From positions 1-64,000 of the forward strand of contig NZ_PYFX01000017.1 in assembly GCF_003020115.1 (NCBI RefSeq): 64,000 nt of DNA, in the 5' to 3' direction. The notes below the pieces were generated by a model. The model saw only the letters and a list, made by a program, of their open reading frames with translations, made no database searches and was not told the origin of the DNA. Shown here in pieces: positions 35,457 through 43,072 of the stretch; within the stretch, counting starts at the first letter, position 1, and every line of letters starts with the position of its first letter. This DNA comes from Bradyrhizobium sp. MOS002. GTDB lineage: Bacteria > Pseudomonadota > Alphaproteobacteria > Rhizobiales > Xanthobacteraceae. Both the position numbers and the translations under genes were made by a program.

Positions 35457-36437
35457 ATGGTAGATAACACCGCCGCCCGTCGCATATCGCCGATGGAGAT
35501 GAAAGCTTGGCGCGTGCACGCCTTCGGCTCCCCGGAGAATATGGCTTTCGAAACCGTTCCCCGACCTAGCCCTGGCTCCGGCGATGTGCTCTTGAAGGTG
35601 CATGCAGCAGGCGTAGGGCCTTGGGACTCCTGGATACGATCCGGTCGAAGTGCTTTGCCCCAACCTCTCCCGCTGACATTAGGTTCTGACTTGGCTGGAG
35701 AAGTGCTTGAGCTGGGCTCAGGGCCCATGAACCTCGCCATGGGTGACGAGGTCTTTGGCGTAACCAATACGCAGTTTCTCGGTGCTTATGCCGAGTACGC
35801 GGTCGCATCCGCTTCGATGTTAGCTAAACGGCCGTCGTCGCTTTCGTCTGTTCAGGCGGCCTCGGTTCCTGTCGTTGCGGTGACTGCTTGGCAGGCGCTT
35901 TTCGATTATGCTCGATTGGAATCTGGCCAGACGGTGCTCATTCACGGCGCAGCAGGAAGCGTCGGCAGCTACGCGGTGCAGTTAGCTCACCGAGCGGAAA
36001 TTCGTGTCATCGCAACGGCGGCAAGCGGAGATACTGAATACCTGCGCGGTCTTGGTGCGGCTCAGGTCATTGACTATCGAGGGCAGCGCTTCGAAGAAGA
36101 AGTCCAGGAAATCGATGCAGTCATTGACCTCGTCGGTGGGGAAACGCAAGTACGTTCGTTCGACGTCATCCGCGAAGGCGGAAAACTGATCTCCACTGTA
36201 TCTCAGCCAAACCAACGATTGGCTTCGGACCGCAAGGTGGCCGCGGAATTCTTTCTCGTGGCTGTAACGACGGAAAGACTGAACCGACTTTCCGAGTTCA
36301 TCGACCGCGGTGAGTTGAAGCCGGAAGTGGGGACGGTGCTTCCGCTGTCAGATGCACGAAAGGCGCACATGATGCTTGACGGCCAAATTCCGCACCCAAG
36401 AGGTAAAATTGTGCTTCGGGTGGATTCGCGCGAATAG
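35457..36437 (+). CDS. Zinc-independent MDR oxidoreductase (quinone oxidoreductase-like)
   Basis: I start at the ATG at 35457 (GGAG seven bases upstream), giving 326 residues; the ATG at 35382 is possible. The N-terminal GroES-like part has AAGVGPWDSWIRSG and LGSDLAGEV. The NADPH fold shows VLIHGAAGSVGSYAVQLA. No structural-zinc cysteines are seen, as in the quinone-reductase branch. Such enzymes reduce quinones or enones with NADPH in the cytoplasm. A GC-rich hairpin follows the gene. Confidence 0.85.
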   Translation: MVDNTAARRISPMEMKAWRVHAFGSPENMAFETVPRPSPGSGDVLLKVHAAGVGPWDSWIRSGRSALPQPLPLTLGSDLAGEVLELGSGPMNLAMGDEVFGVTNTQFLGAYAEYAVASASMLAKRPSSLSSVQAASVPVVAVTAWQALFDYARLESGQTVLIHGAAGSVGSYAVQLAHRAEIRVIATAASGDTEYLRGLGAAQVIDYRGQRFEEEVQEIDAVIDLVGGETQVRSFDVIREGGKLISTVSQPNQRLASDRKVAAEFFLVAVTTERLNRLSEFIDRGELKPEVGTVLPLSDARKAHMMLDGQIPHPRGKIVLRVDSRE

Positions 36438-36473
36438 GGCGGCGGCTCTCTTCGCAGCCACTCAACAACACGC

Positions 36474-36518
36474 GGGGCCGGAGGGCGAGAAAGCCGTAAG
36501 TACCCTTGCGCCGGCCCC
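36474..36518 (+). terminator. GC-rich hairpin after the MDR gene
   Basis: GGGGCCGG pairs with CCGGCCCC 37 bases before and after a central region, and an inner AGGG/CCCT pair extends the stem. No U-tract follows. It may terminate the MDR transcript or simply be structured sequence. Confidence 0.3.
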
Positions 36519-37093
36519 GGACAAAATCGAGTCTCAGGGCATCGGCCACCGCTCCCCAGGGTTCGTCCTTGCTCGTGCTTGTACGATTGGCCAAAAATGT
36601 CCGAAAAGCGTCTCGGGGCGTGGTGGTCTTCCACCTGTACGAGACACTTATACGATGCACGCGGCCCGTCCTATACTAAGCTATAGTCATGGAGCTTTCT
36701 TCAATGAGGCGCTTCGTAGATCGTGGTGGTCGTGATCGTCGGGTAGATTTGCTAGAGCTTACGCGCAGGCCACGCACGCACCGAGAGAAGCAGTTTGATG
36801 GGCGGAAATCCTTTGTTCGCGCCATTTCTCCAAACGCGCCGGAGCGTGCCGCTGGTAATCCATTGCCATCGACAGACCTAATAGGCTGCCTATATGCTCA
36901 CCTAGAGCTATCCGACGCGACGACTACACTGGCGACAGGAACAGCGTCTGCGCGAGACGCTGCGGTTGAATGATGATTCATTCCTATTGGCGCGAGACAC
37001 TGTCCGCGAGTTTCAAGCGCGGGCGGCGCCAACTGTCGATTGAAGCTGTAAGAGGATAGCCATATCCTCCGGCATCTTTAAGTGCAAATAGCA

Positions 37094-37103
37094 CCCCCCC
37101 CCC
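37094..37103 (+). repeat. Poly-C tract upstream of the STAND regulator
   Basis: A run of ten C residues is followed by CTTTGTTTGC. It lies 34 bases before the ATG at 37138, within the expected promoter or leader. Homopolymers of this length can vary by slippage; here the effect would be transcriptional, not on the reading frame. Confidence 0.6.
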
Positions 37104-37137
37104 TTTGTTTGCAGGTTCGAACCAGTAAATTTGAACG

Positions 37138-39993
37138 ATGACCGAACCGGCTACCCAGACATCTAAGGACATCTTCGTATTTGGGCCCTACCAACTGGAC
37201 ATAAAAAATAGGGTGCTGAGAAAAGGTGAAGAGACGCTCTCCATTGGCGGTCGAGCGATGGATTTGTTAGTGGTGCTACTCGAGCGCGCCGGAGAGGTGG
37301 TCAGTCAAAAGGAACTGCTCTCCAGAGCCTGGCCTAATGCCACCGTCGACCCGGCAAATCTACGGGTCCACGTTGCTGCTCTTCGCAGAGTATTCGATCC
37401 TGGTGGCGATGGTCTGCGTTACATCGCAAACGTTTCCGGCCGTGGCTACTGCTTTGTCGCACCCGTACAGCGTTCGGCGGATGATCCGCGCTTGCGCTTC
37501 GGCGGGCAATCCATCGCGAGCAGCATTGGCCAACTTCCTACCCGGCAGATCCGAATGGTTGGGCGGGACGAAACGGTGGACCAACTTTGCACCGAACTGA
37601 TGGGCCGCCGGTTCGTGACCGTTGTAGGCCCCGGAGGCGTCGGGAAAACCACTGTGGCGATTGCGGCCGCCCATTCGTTCGCCAGGCACATTCACGGCCC
37701 TATTGGCTTTGTAGACCTGAGTTCTCTCGCTGACCCCACTTCCCTTCCAAGCATCCTTGGATCAACCCTCGGATGCTCGTTGCAATCGCACGATCCGAGT
37801 TCCGCCCTCATCACTTTCCTCCGCGAGAAATCTCTTCTGCTGGTACTCGACAATTGTGAATCGGCAAAGGACTCTGCCGCGGAAATCGCCGAGCGGATTC
37901 ACCGAGATGTCGCGAGAGCACACATCATCGCAACCAGCCGAGAAGCATTGCAAGCGGCTGGCGAGCATGTCCACGTGTTGAATTCGCTAGATTGCCCGCC
38001 CAACCGGTCCAACCTGACCGCTATCGAAGTTCGGAGCTACCCTGCAGCGCAGCTATTTTTAGAGCGGGCAGCCGCAGGATTAAGAACGCCGTTGACTGAT
38101 GCAAATGCTCCCGACGTTGCAAGGATCTGCCGCCGGCTGGACGGCATTCCGTTGGCACTAGAACTCGCGGCTAGTCGTGTCGGCTCGCTTGGCCTTCGTG
38201 GCACGGCAGATCATTTGGACAGCAGCTTTGCATTTGTGTGGAAAGGCCGCCGGACCGCGATCGCTCGGCACCAGACAATCGCTACGATGCTCGACTGGAG
38301 TTATCGTCTTCTTACCGAACCGGAGAGAGCGATCTTCTGCAGCGCCTCCGTATTTGTTGGTGATTTTACGGACGAGTTAGCTGCGGCGCTCAGTATGGAG
38401 GCGTACGAAAGCCGACATACCATCAATGATGCCTTGGCAGGACTCGCTGCAAAATCCCTCATATCCGCCAGCGCACGTGACGGCCAAACACGTTACCGGT
38501 TTTTGGAAATCACGCGTGCCTATGCTGCGATAAAGCTCTACGAGCGCGGAGACTCGAACGACGTCCGCCGAAGGCATGCGGTTATCTTCAAAGATCTTTT
38601 GCAACAACAAACTGAACCTCGATCCGTCTTCGACCCATGCAGCTTTCCGGCGCAAGATGTTCACGTCGGCAACATTCGCGCAGCGCTCGTTTGGGCGTTA
38701 TCGGAGCGGGGAGATCCAGAGATCGGCGTACGGCTAGCGGCCCTAGCTGCGCCGCTACTGATCCGGCTCTCATTGCTCGATGAATGCCGGCGCTCGTGCC
38801 GAAGAGCTCTCGCGTTGTTGCCGGAACTCGAAAAAGGCCAACGGATCGAAATGGTTCTTCAGGAAGCCCTGTCGTATACATCCATGTTCACAAGAGGCAA
38901 CAGCAGTGAAGTGCAAGCGAGCCTTCAAAGAGGGTTAGCCATCGCTGCGGACCTAAACGACAGCACTCAGCAGCTCCACTTCCTAGCCGGACTCAATACC
39001 TTTCTATACAGGACTGGGGATTTCCACGGTGCTCTTGCAGTCGCGAGCCAGGCAAGCGAGGTGGCAAAAGTCAGCAGGATACCAAGCGGCATGGTGATGG
39101 CCGAGTGGATGCTTGGCGTTGCCTATCATTGCGTCGGAAATCAAGATGCTGCGGAGCGCCACTGCCAGAACGGCTTCACGCACTCCATTGACCTGTCGGT
39201 CCACGATCCAGCCTTCTTTGGCTATGATCATCGAGTTCGCGCGCTCGTCGGACTGGCCGGGACGCTATGGCTGCGCGGATACGCGCACCGCGCCATCAGC
39301 ATCGCGGAGCAGGCAATTCGGGAAGCGGAGGTCCGGAATCAACCGGTTTCTCTTTGCATCTCACTCTACACTGTTCAGGTCTTCCTCAGGGCCGGTCTCG
39401 TTCAGCGCGCGGCTGAACTTTCTGAGCGGCTGACGGAGTGCGCGACACAGTATGGCCTGGACCCATTTCGCTCGGTTGGACTGGCGTTCGAAGGGGAGCT
39501 TGCGCTTCACAGTGGACAACTGGCCAGGGGTATTGAGCTGCTCTGTCATGCCCTGTCTTCACTCCAGTCTGAACAGCACAATATTCTACATACAGTCTTC
39601 TCTGGCGCTCTCGCAGAGGGCCTCAGGCGGTTGCTACGCTTCGACGAAGCGCTCGTGACCATTGACCGAGCTATAGATTTGGCAAACGGTTCTGGAGCCG
39701 CGCTAGAACTTTCTGAGTTGCTGCGTGTAAAGGCTGAAATATTGGCTGCAACTATGCCCACCGATCCTCACTCTGCCATCAAGGCGATCCGGCGGTCCTT
39801 GGAAGTTGGTAAACAGCAAGCCGCATTAGCCTATCAACTGCGCTCCGCCGTCACGTTTGCACGGTTGGAAAGCGAACAATCCATTGACTATGGCGCGAGG
39901 GCGATTCTTGGGTCGATTTACGAGCAGTTTGCGGAAGGCTTCGAAGCGCCTGATCTTCGGGCGGCACGCGTCATTCTGAATCGACCGGGCTGA
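37138..39993 (+). CDS. Winged-helix / STAND ATPase / TPR regulator (copy 1)
   Basis: The 951-residue protein has an OmpR-type winged helix (about 12-108; FGPYQLDIKNRVLRKG, LRVHVAALRRVF, YIANVSGRGYCFVAP). An AAA/NB-ARC-like ATPase follows with Walker A GPGGVGKTT (164-172), Walker B LLLVLDN (233-239), and the sensor ATSREALQAAGE. GIPLALELAASRV is the GxP motif of STAND NTPases. The C-terminal half is helical TPR-type repeats. It is an AfsR/MalT-like ATP-gated transcription factor. It is closely similar to the inverted copy at 43073. Confidence 0.87.
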   Translation: MTEPATQTSKDIFVFGPYQLDIKNRVLRKGEETLSIGGRAMDLLVVLLERAGEVVSQKELLSRAWPNATVDPANLRVHVAALRRVFDPGGDGLRYIANVSGRGYCFVAPVQRSADDPRLRFGGQSIASSIGQLPTRQIRMVGRDETVDQLCTELMGRRFVTVVGPGGVGKTTVAIAAAHSFARHIHGPIGFVDLSSLADPTSLPSILGSTLGCSLQSHDPSSALITFLREKSLLLVLDNCESAKDSAAEIAERIHRDVARAHIIATSREALQAAGEHVHVLNSLDCPPNRSNLTAIEVRSYPAAQLFLERAAAGLRTPLTDANAPDVARICRRLDGIPLALELAASRVGSLGLRGTADHLDSSFAFVWKGRRTAIARHQTIATMLDWSYRLLTEPERAIFCSASVFVGDFTDELAAALSMEAYESRHTINDALAGLAAKSLISASARDGQTRYRFLEITRAYAAIKLYERGDSNDVRRRHAVIFKDLLQQQTEPRSVFDPCSFPAQDVHVGNIRAALVWALSERGDPEIGVRLAALAAPLLIRLSLLDECRRSCRRALALLPELEKGQRIEMVLQEALSYTSMFTRGNSSEVQASLQRGLAIAADLNDSTQQLHFLAGLNTFLYRTGDFHGALAVASQASEVAKVSRIPSGMVMAEWMLGVAYHCVGNQDAAERHCQNGFTHSIDLSVHDPAFFGYDHRVRALVGLAGTLWLRGYAHRAISIAEQAIREAEVRNQPVSLCISLYTVQVFLRAGLVQRAAELSERLTECATQYGLDPFRSVGLAFEGELALHSGQLARGIELLCHALSSLQSEQHNILHTVFSGALAEGLRRLLRFDEALVTIDRAIDLANGSGAALELSELLRVKAEILAATMPTDPHSAIKAIRRSLEVGKQQAALAYQLRSAVTFARLESEQSIDYGARAILGSIYEQFAEGFEAPDLRAARVILNRPG

Positions 39994-40280
39994 ATGTTCG
40001 GCGTCCCTTTGCTCCATCGGAGCGGCAACATAGCGGGCGCAGATAGAATAGCCAAACTCATCGAAGATACAGATACAGATGACCCCGATACGCTCGCTGA
40101 ATGGATCAAAGCCGCTCGCCGCTACCGGCTGTATAATCGTGCTTTTTCGCAAATCAGCTGGTCTGTTTTCACTCCTTTACAAAATCTTAGCACGTTTAAC
40201 TCGAACGCGGGAGTAAACGGGATAGCATGGTTCATGGCAGGGATGTTCTTTCAAAGCCCTCGAGCTGAAAGGGGAACACT

Positions 40281-41051
40281 ATGCAAGGACCGACTAATGT
40301 TGCGTTGCAGCAGGAGGCGACCGGCCGGCTGGCTTTTGGCCTTGATGGACATAGCGGTGCGCAAGCACACAAGGCCACGGAGTTCGAGGCGGTGTTGCTC
40401 GCCATAGCGGGGCACGATCTGCGTCAACCATTACAGGTGATTCAGAGTGTACACGAACTGCTTGGTGTCGGGGTTCGGACAAGCTCGGAGTTACGGCTTC
40501 TGCAATCGGGGCAGAACGCGATCGATCGGCTCAGGGAACAGTTGGCGCTGCTTACCAGCGCGCTTCGAATCCAAGAGCATACGAAGTCTTTCAAACTGGT
40601 ACCGGTCTGTGTCGGCGAGGTCCTGAGGCAGGCTCTCCGGGATAACGAAGAAACCGCACTGAGCAAAGGCGTCACCGTTCGTCTGGTTCCGTCAGAGGCG
40701 ATGGTGCTGAGTGATAGCCTGCTATTGGCAGCAGCTTTGCGCAACTTACTGAGCAACGCCATAAAGTACACTCAGCCTGGTGGACGCATTCTGCTCGGTT
40801 GCCGGCGCTGCGGCTCCGACCTTCGGATCGAGGTGCATGACACCGGCATCGGTATTGCCAGCGAGCAGATGCCGAGAATATTCGAAGCGTTTACCCGGGT
40901 CGATCCAATGCGGTACGACGGCTTGGGCATTGGGCTCTTCATTGTCCGGCAGGCCCTCGGCTTGCTAGGACACCGAATCTACGCCGCATCCCGCCCGTCA
41001 CTGGGATCCCTCTTTTCGATCCTGGCGGCGAGGTTCGAGTTGCCAAAGTGA
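40281..41051 (+). CDS. Soluble sensor-less histidine kinase
   Basis: The 256-residue protein has only the catalytic core. The H-box is AIAGHDLRQPLQVIQ, the N-box NLLSNAIKYTQPGG, G1 DTGIGIASEQMPRIFE and G2 GLGIGLFIVRQALG. No membrane helix or input domain precedes it and no response regulator is adjacent. It may act with an unlinked partner or on proteins of the neighbouring regulatory genes. It lies 60 bp upstream of the LysR gene in the same direction. Confidence 0.85.
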   Translation: MQGPTNVALQQEATGRLAFGLDGHSGAQAHKATEFEAVLLAIAGHDLRQPLQVIQSVHELLGVGVRTSSELRLLQSGQNAIDRLREQLALLTSALRIQEHTKSFKLVPVCVGEVLRQALRDNEETALSKGVTVRLVPSEAMVLSDSLLLAAALRNLLSNAIKYTQPGGRILLGCRRCGSDLRIEVHDTGIGIASEQMPRIFEAFTRVDPMRYDGLGIGLFIVRQALGLLGHRIYAASRPSLGSLFSILAARFELPK

Positions 41052-41111
41052 GGCCTTCGTCGTCCCGACTGAATTGCCCCTCATATGTGCCCATAACCGT
41101 TCCGGTCCACC

Positions 41112-42173
41112 ATGACAACGACACTCAACAGGCTTGATTTAAACCTTCTACGCGTCTTCGACGCAGTGATGGAGGAGCGCAGTGTACTCCGGGCCAGTCA
41201 GAGAATATGTCTGAGCCAGTCGGCCGTTAGTCATGCTCTTGCGCGGTTGAGAGAAGTGCTTGGAGACGAGCTCTTCATCCGTACTCCGAACGGGATGCAG
41301 CCGACCGCACGAGCGCTCACGATGGCTCCGCTCGTCCGTCAGGCGTGGCAATCCCTTGAAACGGCAGTCGGCGCACCGAAATTCGAACCAGATAAGGCAA
41401 CTCGACGGTTCACGATTGCCGTAAGCGATTTCGTGACCATCGTCATGGTGCCTCGGCTGCTAAGTCTCCTCAGACAAGAGGCACCACTGATCGACCTCGT
41501 CATTCGGCCGGACAGCACGACCGATCTGGCCGAACAGATCGATCTCGGACACATCGATGCGGCGATCGGCACATTTTCGCACAAAGCAACCAGATTCCGG
41601 TCACAGGCGCTGTTTGCGTGCGACGATGTGTTGATCGCCAAGTCCTCGCGGCATCTTGGAAAGTTATCGCTTGCGGCGCTTTCGAAACTGCCGATCGCTG
41701 CGGTTTCTTTGCACGGAGAGCACAACGCCTTTGTTGAAGGCTTTGTGTCCGAACGCGGCTTATCTCGGCGATCAGAGATGTATGACCGGCCTGCTCTGGA
41801 AAACGCGCTCTCGGCCTCCGGACAGAGTGCCCGGATAGTGGTGTCACTTCCACATTTCCTTGCGCTTCCGAGCCTGCTCGAGCAGTCAGAGTTGGCCGCT
41901 ATCGTGCCCCGGCCGCTGGCCTCTTCGATGGCTCGTACACAGCCACTGACAGTTCACGAGCTGCCCTACAACACGAGCTCGGTGGACGTCAGCGTTTTAT
42001 GGCACGAACGACTGACAAATGATGCGGCTCAGCAGTGGCTGCTCAGCCTCCTTTCACGTGCAACTGAACACCTGTCAGACCGAGCAGCAGAACGTTGTCC
42101 AGGACGGGTGCCGCCGTTGTCCGACCTGAGGTTAAACAAAAGAGCCGCCATTGATTGTCGGCTATCGCCGTAA
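41112..42173 (+). CDS. LysR-type regulator (NodD/PnbR-like branch)
   Basis: The 353-residue protein opens with LDLNLLRVFDAVMEERSVLRASQRI, the usual LysR helix-turn-helix, followed by LSQSAVSHALARLRE. The effector domain contains IDLVIRPDSTTDLAEQIDLGHIDAAIG and LPHFLALPSLLEQSE. A C-terminal extension of about 40 residues is longer than usual. It is a clear paralogue of the regulator at 49302. The target is unknown. Confidence 0.87.
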   Translation: MTTTLNRLDLNLLRVFDAVMEERSVLRASQRICLSQSAVSHALARLREVLGDELFIRTPNGMQPTARALTMAPLVRQAWQSLETAVGAPKFEPDKATRRFTIAVSDFVTIVMVPRLLSLLRQEAPLIDLVIRPDSTTDLAEQIDLGHIDAAIGTFSHKATRFRSQALFACDDVLIAKSSRHLGKLSLAALSKLPIAAVSLHGEHNAFVEGFVSERGLSRRSEMYDRPALENALSASGQSARIVVSLPHFLALPSLLEQSELAAIVPRPLASSMARTQPLTVHELPYNTSSVDVSVLWHERLTNDAAQQWLLSLLSRATEHLSDRAAERCPGRVPPLSDLRLNKRAAIDCRLSP

Positions 42174-42406
42174 ATTGGGATTTTTCGAGCAAGGAACGGG
42201 GCGCAGCACACCACCTTGAGTAGCTGGCGCATCAACCTCGACGGGGCGCGAAGCTCGACTTCCGGGGACGTCGACTTATGGTGCTAGGCCCAAAGCGGTT
42301 GCGTTGAAGAAGCGCGTCGCCTGTGATCGTGACCTGGCCTTTGAGGCGTTAGGCGAGCGGCTATTTATAGTTTATGGCCACTTGCTGGCGACGATTGTCG
42401 CCTCCG

Positions 42407-42874
42407 TCAGAGGTCGAAGTCGCTCAGTTCAGGATGGTCATCTGGCCGTGGCCCAAGCGGCCACCGAAGTACTCGATCTGCCTCCTGAATTGAATGATCG
42501 TTGAAGCTTTCGATGCGTCGCTGGATTAGCCCATCGGAATCAACCTCCCAATGTTCACTCCCGTACGATCTGTACCACTTCCCATCGATGTCATGATACT
42601 CATTTGCGAAGCGCAGCGCGATCCTACTCTCCGTAAATGCCCAGAGTTCGGCGATTAGGCGGTACTCCAGTTCCCTCGTCCATTTCCTTGTAAGAAACGT
42701 CTCGATGGCCGAACGTCCTGAGAGGAATTCGGCGCCGCTGCGCCAGAAGCTGTCGATCGTGTAGCCAAGTGCCACAGTTAACGGCTCACGACTATTCCAA
42801 TTGTTCTCAGTGATCCGTACCTTCGCGGCTGCGGCAGCCCGGTTGAAAGGAGGGGTTTGCAAACGTGGTGACAT
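42407..42874 (-). CDS. DUF1348 / NTF2-like protein
   Basis: From the ATG at 42874 the product has 155 residues. The SnoaL-like alpha+beta barrel pattern is complete: AKVRITENNWNSREPLTVALGYT, FWRSGAEFLSGRSAIETFLTRKW, ELWAFTESRIALRFANEYHD, then FNDHSIQEADRVLRWPLGPRPDDHP. The function of DUF1348 proteins is not established; they may bind or convert small hydrophobic molecules. It runs convergent to the LysR gene. Confidence 0.83.
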   Translation of the reverse strand: MSPRLQTPPFNRAAAAAKVRITENNWNSREPLTVALGYTIDSFWRSGAEFLSGRSAIETFLTRKWTRELEYRLIAELWAFTESRIALRFANEYHDIDGKWYRSYGSEHWEVDSDGLIQRRIESFNDHSIQEADRVLRWPLGPRPDDHPELSDFDL

Positions 42875-43072
42875 GCCGATTTGTCCAGTGGACTCGATCG
42901 GACGCAAGTTGACGCCGAAGCAACTGCAATGCGAGTTCTTTCCTGTTAAATGGTGTAAATCCGAGCGGCCCGACTGCATAATATCAATACCGTCAGTGTA
43001 TTTCTCCTGCAAAGTCGCGATCGGCTGCATGCAGACAGGTTTCAGCTGCCATCAAGCTCATCTATGTTTTTT

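Larger units (their letters stand above)
36438..37137. other. 700-bp spacer before a large regulator
   Basis: No gene is supported; a plus-strand frame at 36689-36973 has no family resemblance. The left end contains a long GC-rich hairpin. The right end has a run of ten cytosines 34 bases before the regulator start. Confidence 0.35.

Noticed and set aside
36689..36973. Plus-strand frame before the STAND regulator
   Set aside because: Composition is Arg-rich and low in hydrophobic order, and no relatives come to mind.
37110..37125. GGTTCGAACC, resembling a tRNA T-arm
   Set aside because: No matching acceptor, D or anticodon stem lies around it, so I see no tRNA.
43000..43070. Extension of the DUF1348 protein upstream to 43030
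   Set aside because: The added residues do not belong to the domain, and the ATG at 42874 fits the family start.
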